A stretch of DNA of 64,000 bases, from the NCBI GenBank assembly GCA_037179515.1, contig JAXCGZ010004143.1, positions 1-64,000 on the forward strand, in the 5' to 3' direction. Below are positions 1 to 12,228 of this stretch, piece by piece. The notes beneath the pieces were generated by a model that saw only the letters and a list, made by a program, of their open reading frames with translations, made no database searches and was not told the origin of the DNA. Positions within the stretch are counted from its first letter, which is position 1. Every line of letters begins with the position of its first letter. This DNA comes from Halocaridina rubra (Eukaryota > Arthropoda > Malacostraca > Decapoda > Atyidae). Position numbers and translations under genes: made by a program.

Positions 1-264
1 CTCATGCAGACTACTTAGATCTTCCTGAAGTTCTACACCAATGTTCTCATCTCTTACTTTCTTCACAATCTTTGCATCATCTGCAAACCTATTCAAGCAT
101 TAATTTACAGACTCTGGTAGGTCATTAACATATATAAGGAACAAAAATGCCCCTAAAACTGAACCCTGTGCCCTACTACTAACCTCTCTCCATTCAGACA
201 ATGAGTGTCTTGCTATAACCCTCTGCTTCCTTACTTCTAAGGCACCAGCTGCCCGTTGAAAGAC
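1..264 (-). mobile_element. CR1-like LINE reverse transcriptase, left part (continues off the window)
   Basis: Read on the minus strand, this encodes the middle of a non-LTR retrotransposon reverse transcriptase: a stretch containing RKQRV and SEWREV, then QGSVLGAFLFLIYVNDLP, then the catalytic box FADDAKIV near 80-100, then QEDLSSLHE at the window edge. One in-frame stop falls between NDLPESVN and CLNRFADD, so the copy is dead. It is the downstream part of the element whose upstream part lies at 3659-4560; the frame joins exactly across the intervening plus-strand LINE (WIET from the right part, VFQRA from the left). CR1-like is my best clade guess from the motif spacing. Confidence 0.8.
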
Positions 265-3200
265 TATGACTGAAGGCTTTAGGATGCTACTAGGACTGGT
301 CCAGACAGTTCCGGGTTGAGTCTTCCTTCAGGACAGTTCTTTCCTCATGCCTACATCTACACTGAATATTCTGGCATATTCAATACACATCTCTTGCTAT
401 TCCATTACATTTGACAAGTCACAACATTCCCCACATCTGTCTCTTTTTCTCTCTCTTTTCCTCACAATTGTTATTATATATGGAAGGTCCACAGCTAATG
501 GCCCCAAGTACCCGGCATAGAGGAGTGCAAAGAATCTCCGGGAATCGTGTTGACTCCACTATTGGCTTGAGGGCAGACACGCCTGGTGGTAGTAATGGTT
601 CTGCCCATTACCTTGCACCTCCCAATAGATCTGCTTCTTTCACTCTTCACTATTCTAACATTCGTGGGCTGAACTCTAATCTTTCGTCTGTGGAACAGCA
701 CTTGGGTACTTTCCTCCCTAACCTCCTCCTCCTATCTGAAACCCAACTGTCTATACATGCTTCCACTGACCCATTTCAAATCTCTCACTATAATCTGTAT
801 ACTCGTTTTCATTCCAAAGGTGGGGTCTGTGCCTACTGCAACATTAACACTCCTACTGCGAGGCTCATGGACCTTGAATCTCCCGACTTTGATGTTCTCT
901 GGCTAAAAGTCTATCTCTCCACTACCACTATCTTCCTTTGCTTCTGCTACTGTTCTCCAAACTCCACCGAGTTTGTGTCTTTCTTTGAATATCTGTCCTC
1001 GTGCCATGAGTCCTTGCTATCTTCTCACCCACATGCCGAAGTTCTCTACATTGGAGACTTCAATGTACACCACAGTGAGTGGCTTCATTCTTCTCACACT
1101 GATGTGGGAGGAAGTGAGGCCCTTGCTTTCTCTATTACTCACGATCTGGAGCAAATTATCAAACATCCTACTCATGTTCCTGATCGTCACGAACATGCAG
1201 CAAACACTCTTGACCTATTTCTTACTTCTAATCCTTCAAACTACTCTTATTCTGTGCTTTCCCCTCTTGGTAAATCTGACCACTCTATGATCTCAGTCTC
1301 TTCCATTTTTGCTCCCCCTCCACCAATCCCTCCTACTCAGCGCCACCTTTGGCACTTTGAGCGCACCCAACATGAAAATTTGCGTAACTTCCTCTTTGAC
1401 TTCCCATGGGATAACTACTGCTTTCGGCCCCGCAACCCTGATCAGGTAGCTCTAAAAGTTGCCGAGATCATGACTGCGGGAATGGAGGCGTACATCCCCT
1501 CTTCTACAAAAACTTTCTCTCCCCCTAAACCTTGGTTTGACCGTGCCTGCTCCATGGCTATCCAGGCCAGGAATCGGGCACATCGATCTTACCAAGCCTC
1601 TCCTTCCGATTTAACTCGCTCTGCTTTTATTGTAGCTAGGAATCACTGTACTGCTCAGATTCGAAGGTCTAAGGCTTCCTTTATAAGAAGGAAAGTTGAT
1701 GACCTTAACTCCTCTCCCACTGACAAATGCTTCTGGTCCTTAGCCAAAAACCTCTCCAATAACTTCTGTAACTCAAGCTTTCCCCCTCTCATTCGTTCTG
1801 ATGGTTCTATAGCTTGCTCTCCGACTGACAAAGCCACTCTCTTTGGCTCTCATTTTTCTGCCAACTCTTCTATAAACGATTCCAGCGCACCTGTTCCTCA
1901 ATCTTTACCCTCTCTAACCCTATGCCCTCCCTTATCCTTTCTTCACGCAAAGTTCATAAGGTTCTTCGTTCGCTAAAGATGAACAAGGCATCTGGTCCCG
2001 ATGGTATCCCTGCAAGGTTCCTTAAGGAGTTTGCAGATGAACTGGCTCCCGTGCTTTGCCATCTTTTTCGCCTCATTCTGTCAACCAGTATCTATCCTTC
2101 ATCTTGGAAGCATGCTGTAGTTCAACCTGTTCCTAAGAAGGGTGACCGCTCTATTCCTTCAAACTACTGACCTATTGCCCTAACTTCCTCTATTGCTAAA
2201 GTTTTCGAAACTTTGCTCAATGCTCACTTCTTGAAATGCCTTGAATCTAACTCACTTATCTCCGATCACCAGTACGGCTTCCGCAAGGCAAGATCCACTG
2301 GTGATCTCCTGTCCTATCTTACTCATGTATGGTCATCTTTCTGAGGAACTATGGGGAATCCTTTGTCGTCGCCCTTGATATCTCTAAGGCTTTTGACAAG
2401 TCTGGCACAAGGCTCTGTTGGCCAAACTCCCTCCTATGGCTTTACCCCTTCTTTCTGTTCTCTGATTTCCAGTTTTCTTACTGACCGTTTTATATCTGTA
2501 GTTGTTGATGGTGCGACATCTAGCCCTTTCTCTGTTACCAGTGGTGTTCCACAAGGCTCTGTTCTTTCACCTACTCTATTCCTTCTCTTCATCAATGATC
2601 TTTTACAATCCCCATCTTCCTCTCTTCTTCATGCCTTTGCTGATGATTCTACCCTTCACTTTTCCTCTGCCTTTTCTTCACAACCTTCATCTGCTACTCG
2701 TAATCAGTCTTGTATCACTCTTTCTTCTACTCTCAACTCCGATTTGCAGAGAGTATCTGAGTGGGGCACTCAAAATTTAGTTAAATACAATGCCTCCAAG
2801 ACACGTTTCTGGCTATCTCTTTATCTTCTTCTCCTCCTGATAACCCTATTGTCTTCGAGACTAACGAAATTTACCCTCTTAATTGCTATCAACATATTAG
2901 GTATCCATATAGCCTCTAACTTGTCTTGGAGGACTCACATAATCCAAATTTCTAAATCTTCATCCAAAAAATTGGGGGTTTTTGTTTCGTTTTCGTCATT
3001 ACTTTTCCTCTTTACAGTTACTTAAAATTTATAAAGGTCTTATCCGTTCCTGCTTAGAATATTGCTCGCACATCTGGCGTGCTTCTTTGTATACTTATCT
3101 CTTTGATAGGGTTGAATCCAAGGCAGTCAGACTCATTAATGATCCTTCTCTTACTTCTAATCTGGATTCTCTCTCTCTTCGCCATAAGGTATCTTCCCTT

Positions 3201-3658
3201 TCTCTTTCCTGTCACTACTACTTCCATCGCTGCTCTGATGAGTTGGCAAGTTGCATCCCTCCCCCACTGCCAAGGCTCCGTAACACTCGCTAAGCGGCCT
3301 CATCTCACAGGTACTGTGTGGAGATTTGTAGCTCGCAGATTGGTCAGTGCAGCGGCTTCTTCTTCCCATCTACCTCCAGACTCTGGAACTCTCTTCCTCC
3401 TTCTGTTTTTCCTAATTCTTATGACCTTTCATCCTTCAAAAAGCAGATCTATCATCTCAGGGCCTAGTCTTCCATATCTCTGGGTCTTTTGTACTTTAAC
3501 TGTTTGTTCTGTCTGTCGTTTTCCTTTGTGTGACATTTCCTCATCTCTGCCTTGTCATTAACCATTTTCTTTTACTTTGTCTTGGTATTTTTTCGTGCCC
3601 GGGCCTTTATTGAGGGGAGTTTCTGCCTGTCCCAATGTCACACTCATACAAAAAAATA
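265..3658 (+). mobile_element. Jockey-like non-LTR retrotransposon inserted into the CR1-like LINE
   Basis: A nearly full-length but decayed LINE. It has an apurinic-endonuclease-like domain and then a reverse transcriptase. The 3' end is a short A-rich tail (about 3649-3658). Boundaries come from the host LINE: minus-strand CR1-like coding sequence stops at 264 and resumes in the same frame at 3659, with no evident target-site duplication. A truncated minus-strand copy of the same family occurs at 46320-46668. The jockey-superfamily assignment is from general motif resemblance and could be a sister clade. Confidence 0.8.
411..3561 (+). pseudogene. Decayed endonuclease-reverse transcriptase ORF of the jockey-like LINE
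   Basis: An open stretch at 411-1976 carries the endonuclease: SNIRGLNSN, LLLLSETQLS, GDFNVHHSEW and the terminal KSDHSMISVS motif (GDFN and SDH are typical of LINE endonucleases). The reverse transcriptase starts in another frame at about 1922 with NKASGPDGIP and PVPKKGDRS. It then meets in-frame stops at 2168 and 2342. The motif-A Asp (VALDISKAFD, about 2368-2400) is in a shifted frame. Motif B (GVPQGSVLSP) and the FADDSTLH box follow at about 2540-2670. A C-terminal part with CLEYCSHIW lies in yet another frame from about 2982, and SRLWNSLPPS near 3370-3400. At least two stops and several frameshifts mean no functional protein. Confidence 0.8.
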
Positions 3659-4560
3659 AGTTTCTATCCATTCCAAGAGATTTCCACCTATTCTTTTCAT
3701 TACTTGCGGCTACTTAATAAGTCTCCCATGTAGGACCGTATCATATTCCTTCTAAAAATCTAGAAATATGCAACCTACCTAGCCCTCTCTTTCCTGTAAG
3801 ATCCAGTTTGCCTCATCATAAAATTCTAATAAGTTTGTTAATATTGATCTGCCTTCTCTGAAGCCATGTTGTCTCCCAGACAAAAAGCTGAGAATTCCAA
3901 GTGGAGAGGGGTGTATTTTCTCTGTAGTTTCTCCATAATTTTACAAACTATGCTGGTCAAGGAAACAGGCATATAATTTAAAGCTGTATCCCCCCTTTCC
4001 TTTTTGAAGAGAGGTACCACGTTCACTTGTTTCCAGCATCTTGGAATCTCCTCAGATTCCAGTGACTTTCCATATATGATGCATAGCACCACTGATATTG
4101 ATAAAACGCATTTCTTAAGTACCTAAGGGGATATATCATCAGGACCTGAAGCTTTATGGACTTTTAATCCCATCATTACGCTTTGCATACTTCTTTGGCT
4201 GATTAATTGATGTTCATTAATACCGGCTCATGATTTTTTATCACTGCCGTCTGAGGGGGTGGAGTATTTTCTGCTGTAAATACTGACTGACACTCCTTGC
4301 TCAGTTCTTCATAAATCTCTTCATTCATCTCAGCAATGCTTCCATCCGCTCACTTTAACTTTAAAACCTGTTGTTTGACTTTCATTTTTCCTCTGATAAA
4401 GCTGTGGAAAAGTTTGGAACTTTCTTTAGCCTTCCTGGTAACATCCCTTTCATTATATCTCTTTGCCTCTCTCCTTTTACATAGGTAATCATTTCTTGCT
4501 CTTTTATAAGTCTGCTAGGCATTTATGTTTTTCTCTCTTCCTATTCCATTTCCAGCATTT
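3659..4560 (-). mobile_element. CR1-like LINE reverse transcriptase, right (upstream) part
   Basis: On the minus strand this reads as the linker and N-terminal part of a LINE reverse transcriptase. It begins with a basic stretch containing RARNDYLCKRREAKRYNERD, followed by KLFHSFIRGKM. Next come KLQVL near 4150, a fingers region (3838-4092) with EEIPRCWKQVNVVPLFKKE and NYMPVSLTSIVCKIMEK, and then DTVLHGRLIK and GIGGNLLEWIET-like motifs up to 3659. Stops and frameshifts are frequent. It continues at 264-1 beyond the inserted jockey-like LINE. The upstream limit near 4560 is approximate. Confidence 0.75.
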
Positions 4561-4796
4561 GTGTGTGTACTTATTTCTTTTTTCATCAGAATTTCCATCT
4601 TAACTACTGAGTTAAAAAGCTAAAGGTTATCCTTGAGAACGTTCCTTAAAAGCCTTTGGTTATAAATGATCACCTTGAAAAGTAAAATCTGATATCGATT
4701 GTTCACCTTCGTCATTTTCTACTAAAAGTGAGGATTGTGAATTGGAATTATAACAAAAAGTAAATTCTATTTCTAAACTTATTATTGTTAGACACA

Positions 4797-4975
4797 CTTC
4801 TTCTTCTTCCTCTTCTTACTCCTCTTCTTCTTCTCCTCTTTCTCATTCTCCTCCTCCTCCTGTTCCTCCTCCTCTTCTTCTTCTCCTCTTTCTCCTCCTC
4901 CTTCTTCTTCCTCTTCTTCTTCTACTTCTTCTTCTTCTTCTTTTCTTCTTCTTCACTTACTTTTTTCTTATTCTT
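4797..4975 (+). repeat. CTT/CCT pyrimidine microsatellite
   Basis: About 180 bases of imperfect TTC/TCC/CTC triplets with almost no purines on the + strand. It explains the Leu/Phe/Ser-only open frames seen here. Polypurine-polypyrimidine tracts like this can form triplex DNA; nothing in the sequence shows a function. Confidence 0.9.
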
Positions 4976-5793
4976 TTTAGAGTAATAAAGTTGTTGATGG
5001 ATATTTCGTCAGACCGGGCTTCGAGAATGTAAACATTATGAAAACATTTGCGGGTATACTTTAGACATTAGAATTTATTACCTAAACAGTAACATTTTTT
5101 TTCACTATATTACTTCCATGTTGTTTCTTAGGCGATAAGAGTGTTCATATTATCACGAAGATATTTCCAAAAGTCTTTATGTATGAATATGAGTGAACGC
5201 TTATGTTTATTTTGCAGATATATTTCATATACTAGCTGTATGATTATGTAATGATCCATGTGCACATACACTGCTCCTTAACAGAGGACTTTCTGAAAAT
5301 TTTTCTGCCCATTGAAATAAAGTGCGACAGCTTCATATTATGCTCTTAAATTCCAGAATATTTCTATTAAAACCAGTTACCATCTCCACCAGACAAGTCA
5401 TTCCTCTATCCAGTTTGCCAGCCGCATATCAGCCCATTTCTATTTTTATTTTATACGGTTATTGTGCTAAAAACAATATGGACCAAGTAAAGTTAATTGC
5501 TCATAGTGTCCTCTAGTAATTCCTCCCTCACTAGTAAAGATACTCCATCTTGGAACTAACCATCCGTTTAATTATGCTTATATATCAAACTAAACCTAAC
5601 ATATCCTTAAAAAGGCATGACTATATATATGACAGGGTAAAAATTGTCCCTCATTTTACTGTTTGAAGCGATTATCTTTAACTAACGTTGATCATAATAT
5701 TTTGGTATATTTACCTGCTATTTGCTATAATACTTCTAAATATATTCCAGAAAATCTTGTGTCCTTTATACTACTGACTTCATCAACACTCAG
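4976..5793. other. AT-rich stretch with no recognised feature
   Basis: I see no protein homology, RNA gene or repeat here. It ends at a splice acceptor (ACTCAG, ending 5793) that opens the first visible exon of the following gene, so much of it is probably intron. Short open frames here lack recognisable motifs. Confidence 0.5.
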
Positions 5794-8067
5794 CCAGGAA
5801 GCATGGCGAAACATACCACAACACATGAAGGAAGGGCAAATGCAGCAAAATTTCTTTTCATACCCCAAAAGTAGTAATAATGCTATAAGAAGCGTCCCTC
5901 AGTACATTTTGCAGGATTCCCGTGGTTCAAATGGACACTATGACCATAACCAAAGTGGAAAGGAAGTTTCTTCCCAGAGGACGATATATCCCAATTTCCC
6001 ACAGCAGAGTCCTTTACAGAATTCCCAGGCTTCACCTCAAGAGGTCGTTATACGACAGCCTCCAAACGGTCATCCCGCTTACCAAGGTAACATGCAAATA
6101 GGATATTCACCTCAAGATGCCGTTATGCAAAAGCAACCAAACGGTCATCCCAGTTACCAAGCAAATGGGCAACCAGGAACGTACCAGGTCAACGCTCAAG
6201 CTGGAGTACAATATCCATGGAATCCACAACAGACCTTACTTGAGGGCCACCCAGTGGTTAGATCAGGAACACTTGAGCGTGATGCAGTTCTGAATAGACA
6301 AGGACTGAACCCTCATACAAACTTACAAGGAAATGGCCCAGTTTATTTTGATCAAAATTCACATCAAGAAGCTCTCAAGAATATGCACCAGACTATGGCA
6401 CAACGGTCCTCGGAAGACGCCCATGAGATGGGCCCTCAGTTTTCTGCACTAACGGTGCAACAGCAGGCAGCTCTTATTCAAAAACAACTGCAGCAAAAGC
6501 AACAAAACCAACCAGAGCGTATTGTACAGCTACCATTAGGAACTGAGAGCCAAATTAGTGGTCATAATACCCTGGGTATGCCTGCCAGGCCAGTGTTTGG
6601 AAAAATATTCGATCCAGCTGTTAATGGTTTTGTCACCTTTTCAGGTTACATCTTTTATTCAAATACCTCTGTGCAGCTGCAAAAGAGGTGAGAGAGTATG
6701 TTGTATAATAGTATATTCTTATGAAGCACTTTTTTTTGAGCAGGTATCTTTACCAGTGCACGATTAACTCCCAGAACTAATATTTCCACTAATATATATT
6801 TTAATTTTTCAGTTGTCTTCCATTTCTTATGCCTGTTTTTCTTTTCTTTTTAATTTTGCTGAGATTTTTCTCACATCCTTTTCAATGTATTAATGCAATC
6901 ATTAAGTGACTGTCATACCAACAGAAAATAATTGCTTCAGTCTAATATATACTCTTTCAGACAAGGAAAGGTTTAATTTCATCAGTATTGTAAATTTTTA
7001 TGTATCTATCACTTTACTAATTTACTCATTTATTAATATTACTTGACTAAAGGTAAACATACATGTTTTACGAAAAGTGGTAAAATAATGTGGTTATAAG
7101 AATGCCATTTCAAGAATCATCCAATCTCGAATTGCTATCTGCAGGGAATACATAGTCACTTTTATCCTATGCCTTAGCCATGTTTTGATGTGGTATGATG
7201 CATAATATTGTGTATAGTATACACTGTTGCTTCTTCTAATTATGACAATATGTAATTCCCATTATGAATCTACATTATTATTCCACTAATCTCTTTGAAA
7301 GTACAACAAAATTCAAGGTTTTCTTCTCTCTCCTCCTGTATTTCAGTTCCGAAACTTCCCACAACCAACCTGAACAGTCACCCATTAGCGCATGGCCTAG
7401 TCAGCACGGCTTTGAGTTCAGTCCAGAGTATTATTCCGGTAATCTTAATTTCAAAAACATGGATGTTAACTGTTTGCAGTTTTGTGTCACTGAGTCGAAG
7501 AATATCGAATGTTGCTCTAAGATCGAGGAGAAAACCAAGGCAGAGGGCGCTAATGAAGAGAAAAATGTCAAAGGAGGCGTAAACCAGATGGATATTCACG
7601 CACACGAAGGTCTAGATGAAGGCTCTGGTGAGGATGATACAAGCGATGTTTCGAAGTCAGAAGAAGAAACGCCAAAACTCACCACGCGCTTCCAACAGCC
7701 CAAAAGTAAAATGAAAGATGATGATGTTGCAACTGAAAATAATGAGAATGATGACAAGAGTATGGAACCGAAAGAAAAAACAAATAGAAAAAGCCGTCAT
7801 GATGATGAAAATACGGGTAATAAGAAGAGCAAAAATGAACATTCAGGTGACGAAAAAGACGAAAAGACTAAAGAAGCAAATTCTCAAGAAGACGAAGAAG
7901 AAGACGAGGTTGAGACTATGAAATCTTCAAATAGGAAGAATAATGGAGATAAACAAGACGATAAAACTAATCAAAAGAAACAAAAAACGAAATCCGAAGA
8001 AATTGAAGGATCCGATGAGAGGCAGGAAACGGTGGAAGAAGAAGAATATGACAGTGATGAAGAATAA
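5794..8067 (+). CDS. Unrecognised gene: Gln/Asn-rich protein with Lys/Glu/Asp-rich C-terminus (last two exons)
   Basis: I do not recognise this protein. Two exons are supported: 5794-6687 (acceptor ACTCAG, donor GAG|GTGAGA) and 7347-8067 (acceptor TTTCAG, stop TAA). Both use phase 2 at the shared junction and give about 537 residues, open at the N-terminus. Exon 1 is Gln/Asn/Pro/His-rich and holds two copies of a motif like SPQ(E/D)(V/A)V..QPNGHP(A/S)YQ, a WNPQQ motif and a Gln-rich helix-like stretch (QQQAALIQKQLQQKQQ). Exon 2 becomes highly charged after about 7560, with Lys, Glu, Asp and Asn tracts ending EEEEYDSDEE. No membrane segment or catalytic motif is seen; the composition suggests a disordered, perhaps nuclear, protein. 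WNPQQ also occurs in the syntaxin-5 extension, probably by chance. Upstream exons were not found. An alternative donor near 6643 would shift the frame and end at 7582. Confidence 0.6.
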
Positions 8068-8320
8068 AGACAGTGAGAAATACGCGCTGCGCTTCCACGG
8101 AAAAATTGACCCTGTTTTTTTTTTTAGCCGTAAATATCTAATTGCCTGCATGATGTTGGGTGGTCATAATTTTTTTGTCTATCATTGGCTCTAAATTTTT
8201 AGTCCTTATTGCATCATCTTTCCCTCAAACACTAAACACAGATTTTATTCGTACTTATATTGCTAGACTTATTTTATCATTAGTATTATTTTTACCAGAA
8301 AGGATGTAATTATTAAAAAA

Positions 8321-8326
8321 AATAAA
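8321..8326 (+). terminator. Candidate polyadenylation signal AATAAA
   Basis: AATAAA lies about 250 bases after the stop at 8067 and is followed by a T-rich and TGTTGTGTTT stretch from 8340, the usual arrangement of a cleavage site and downstream element. It would end the transcript of the Gln/Asn-rich gene. Confidence 0.55.
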
Positions 8327-9195
8327 CACCAATATGGATTTTTTTTTATTATCATGTTGTGTTTCATTTGAGAGAGGAACCATTAAGAACACATGAGACT
8401 ACGAGGAAGAAAAAAAAAACTCGGGCGAGTAACTTCAAAGAGATAATTACAAACACCCACATGAAAAAAAAAAGTCTTGTCCAAACGGCAGTTTAAAACA
8501 CAACTTGCTCCTATAGACACTAGCTAGTCTGACTATAATTAATAACTCATTTGATTTCGGGTATTACCTCCCCCTGTCTCCCCCAACCCTTCTGAGAGGG
8601 TTAGATAATAGAGATATAACATATTTCCGTTATCTCCGACTGGGGTTTTAACTGGGCTATAATTGATAATTATCGAGTGGGTACTTTTGTAAGTTTATTT
8701 TTTAGCGTTTCTTATTTTAATGGTCGGAAAATGGTGTTTGATATAAAAAATTTAAACAATTACTGATAGCTAGATGGATATTAGAATAATTTATTGTAGT
8801 TTTTCTAATAATTTCTACAAGATGCCCACCGAGGCAAATATATCTGTATTACGTAAGATCAAAACTCCATATAACAGTTACTTATAAGCAGATTGATGTA
8901 AACAGTTTAATTATTATATTCTTATGCTAATGAATGTCAAATAACATTGTACTATTAAAGTAAAAAATATTTTAATATAAGTCATTATGAAATCTCACCT
9001 GAAACATGATTTAAAATTCGCGCTTAAATTACCTTGCATTTCCTAAAAATATTTTTGCTTTATACATCATAAAAAATATAAATCATAATGTAATATATTC
9101 GAAATATATACAATAATTTTCAACTGAAGTATTTTATTGTTAATAATAGTAAATATAATCCTGAAATTATTTATTAAGAAATACGAGTCTGCTCG

Positions 9196-9203
9196 TGACG
9201 TCA
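9196..9203. promoter_or_regulatory. CRE-type palindrome TGACGTCA, possible promoter element
   Basis: A perfect 8-base cAMP-response-element palindrome in otherwise AT-rich DNA. It is followed by the locally least AT-rich stretch (about 9215-9290), which would fit a promoter and non-coding first exon with a GTAATA donor at 9300. No transcript evidence is available. Confidence 0.2.
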
Positions 9204-9751
9204 TTTTGTAATTCGTGGCTGTCAGTAGGCAGTGTTTATACTGAGGGAAGGAAAGTGAGCAAGGTCGAGTTATGGGAAATTACCTGTATGGATTTGATTG
9301 GTAATATTCACCTCTTTTATTTCACTTTTGCTGTTTTTTTAAAGGATTTTATGTTTTTTTGTGAATTTTGGAACACGGAAGACATTTCTGTTATTGATTT
9401 TATTTATTCCAGAGAGAACTTATGGTTAGAAAATTTGGGTGTGATGACGTATAGTTTATTAATATTGTTTTTTTTTTAGTTAAGTATTCTAGTTTAGTTA
9501 GAAACCTGGGGTCTATGATTTCCATAGGCCGAGAAACCAAAGGTGTCCAATTTTATGCTATAGAGAAGAACAACTTTCTTGGTAAGTTCTTTGGTTAGCT
9601 GAAAATTGGAATCTAACCCATTTGCCTACCATGCATTCTTGGAATCGAACCCATATGACTACCTTACGTTCCTTTAATTTTACCTATACTTACCCTACAT
9701 TCCTGGTAAAAATAAGCTCTCGCGTAGTTTCATCACATTCACGCTCGAAAA

Positions 9752-9952
9752 TTGGTATATGTTTACTATTACACCCCAAGCGCATTTATTAGAAGCAAAT
9801 GATCAGAAACCGTATTCCGTTTCCTAAATGGGGTGAACTAAACTAATTTAAGCTAACCTAACCTTATATCAGTTGAATACACATTAAGATAATTACCATC
9901 AAACTGTAATGTCAGTTAACACATTGGGGTGTGTAAAAGTAAACATTTACCG
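9752..9952. mobile_element. Small inverted-repeat element (MITE-like) with TGTTTAC ends
   Basis: The left end reads GGTATATGTTTACTATTACA followed by CCCCA. The right end is its near reverse complement (TGGGG, TGTGTAAAAG, TAAACATTTACC). About 25-base terminal inverted repeats enclose 150 bases with no coding capacity. No clear target duplication was seen. Confidence 0.5.
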
Positions 9953-10529
9953 GACTAATACTGAGAGAGAGAACAAAACAGCAATGTTTATTTTACTCTC
10001 CTCCATTGAATGAAAAGAAAATATAAAACCTTGATAAAATATCTAAAAGTTAATTGAAAAATAACTATTTCAATTATTAACATTTCCTAAGAGAAGAGTG
10101 AACTAAACTTACCAAACCAATGTGAAGATTTTAATATATTTTTTTTAAGTGGGGGTGTAAAAGTAAACATTTACCAAAGCTTTAAAAAAAAATAAATAAA
10201 TAAATAAAGAAATTAGAGCAAAACTTTCACAGTTTTAGTGTATGCTTGCCTTCCCACACCCAAGCACTTTCCTGTACGATACCTTCCCAAAACTTCATTT
10301 ATGCCTTTCACTGCATTTTGGAAGTGAACTGTAAAAAGCATTCACTCCAGTTAGTCTGTCCATTGTTTATTTACAGCAGCAGGAAAAACTTTCAAGGTTG
10401 GTTGAGTCCGTAGCTTTCAGATATTGGGGTACATAAATTATACCCCTGTCTCACATATAAAGATTGAATCCCGGGATATTGAAGTTTTACTTAATATAGA
10501 TGAAAATATGCCCTATTGATGCTAAGTTT

Positions 10530-10708
10530 GGGTAAATGTTTACATTCACACATCCCAGTGAGTGAAAATAATTATAGAACATTGGAAAAACGTCTAGATA
10601 AACAATAAAACAATAATATCCGTTGTCAACTGGCTAGAGGCGAACTAACTTAACTATACCTAACCTCATATAGTAAATTTCAATAGAACTTGCCATTTTA
10701 AGAGTAGT
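10530..10708. mobile_element. Second, more decayed copy of the TGTTTAC-ended inverted-repeat element
   Basis: The left end GGTAAATGTTTACATTCACA pairs with a degenerate right end containing GTGTGAAGGTAAACTTTGCC. The ends match those of the 9752-9952 element. A lone right-type end lies at 10147-10176 and a lone left-type end at 11124-11150. Confidence 0.4.
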
Positions 10709-11695
10709 GTGAAGGTAAACTTTGCCAAAGTTTGATTTGTTGGTAATAGTGAATAGTTTAAAATACTTGTCAAATGTGTGGGTAGGAGGGGCATAGGTGA
10801 AAAATTGCGTTTTCTTAAGAAAAAACAAAATTGGCAGCATCCAGTTGCACTTAAAGTTGGAGAAATTTGTTTTATGTTTTTAATAACACTACAGTATTCC
10901 ATTCCTTCTGCCTAGGAATTCACTTAAGCAATTTACTCCCACAAAGCCAAGGCATTCTTTCATACGGATCTCTTGTTTAATCTCCACAAGCGTTAGGTGT
11001 TCGTATATGTTATTTAAGAAAAGAAGTCATAGGTAGTACCCATTTATGACTTAAGTTTGTAACAGTGTCATGAAGACTTTATTTGTTGAAGCATCCTGTG
11101 TAATAAATAACATTCTTTATATAATATGGATAAGTGTTTACTTTCATACCCTAATTAGGAAAAAACTCATGTGAAATTGATGTATTTTAGTTGTTTTAGG
11201 TAGTTCTCTTTATTTTATACTTCTAGTTAACATCCTGGTGTGAGAGCTAACTTTTAATGTAGTATGATTCTAATGAAATTCTTTTTTTAATATGAAACTA
11301 CCATTGATAATTTGATATTAGTTACAACTTACCAGTATGCTCTCTGTATGTAAGTTAGGTTATATACCGACGCAGGGGGGTAGGTTAGGCTTATTAAGTT
11401 TTGTTGGTTTGTGAAGCAATAATATCAGTGGTATATTTGAGAATTAATAAAAAGAAATTTTTTTTTTTTTTTTTTTACCATACTTTTAGTTCATAGAACA
11501 TAAATAGTAAAATTTAAATTTCCCTCAACCCCTTTCCCAGTAGAGGGAACAGGATTTCAGTCATATCAGGGATTATGCCCGAACAGCTCTTTTGCATTTA
11601 CATAAGCAAACTTTTCAACGGTTGTGTTATATTTGATATGCAACTTACGGATTTTTTTATCATGCTGAAGTGATTTGCAAAGTGTTATAATACTT

Positions 11696-11853
<158 letters not shown>

Positions 11854-11857
11854 GTAT

Positions 11858-11881
11858 AGAGAGAGAGAGAGAGAGAGAGAG
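11858..11881. repeat. (GA)n microsatellite next to the AT tract
   Basis: Twelve or so GA dinucleotides immediately after the AT repeat, forming a compound microsatellite upstream of syntaxin-5. Confidence 0.9.
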
Positions 11882-12222
11882 ATATTAATTAGAAACTAGG
11901 TTTTCGTACTCATTGCTCAATGACTGACGGCAAGATTAACCATGAAGAAATGGAGAAAGTGCGATTGTTTAGACTTTATTTCATTGGTCATCTGGAATCT
12001 TGCATCATGCCAAACACCGTGTTTTAATCACCAATAGCTTAATCAATTTCAGCACATACCTGTGTTGATTGCATATTAAACTTACACTGATAGAATTACA
12101 AAAGATGGAAGACTGATTACGATGGTTCACCTTCTTGCATAGCAATAAGGCTTAGGTACTCCGAGACAGTTCTGTGTATGTTACTTCATGGTTATGAACA
12201 ATCCTTCAGGGTTCTTAGTAGT

Positions 12223-12228
12223 ATGTGA
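12223..12228 (+). promoter_or_regulatory. Minimal start-stop uORF overlapping the syntaxin-5 long-form start
   Basis: The sequence reads ATGTGATG: an ATG at 12223 followed at once by TGA (12226-12228), whose last base is the first base of the long-form ATG at 12228. If the 5' exon begins after the nearby candidate acceptor (CCTTCAG, ending 12209), this would be the only upstream ATG in that exon. Start-stop elements are known to hold ribosomes at the start codon, so this could lower long-form initiation and favour Met182. That role is inference. Confidence 0.5.

Noticed and set aside
2502..2780. 92-residue hydrophobic open frame that recurs at 46392-46667
   Set aside because: The apparent conservation is because both places are copies of the same LINE; this is an out-of-frame shadow of its reverse transcriptase.
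4785..4985. Leu/Phe-rich open frame resembling a membrane protein
   Set aside because: It is a reading of the CTT/CCT pyrimidine repeat, with no flanking coding signal.
7295..7582. Alternative frame of the second exon of the Gln/Asn-rich gene
   Set aside because: It would need the weaker GTTACA donor near 6643 and stops early; the GTGAGA donor at 6688 joins in phase to the long charged frame.
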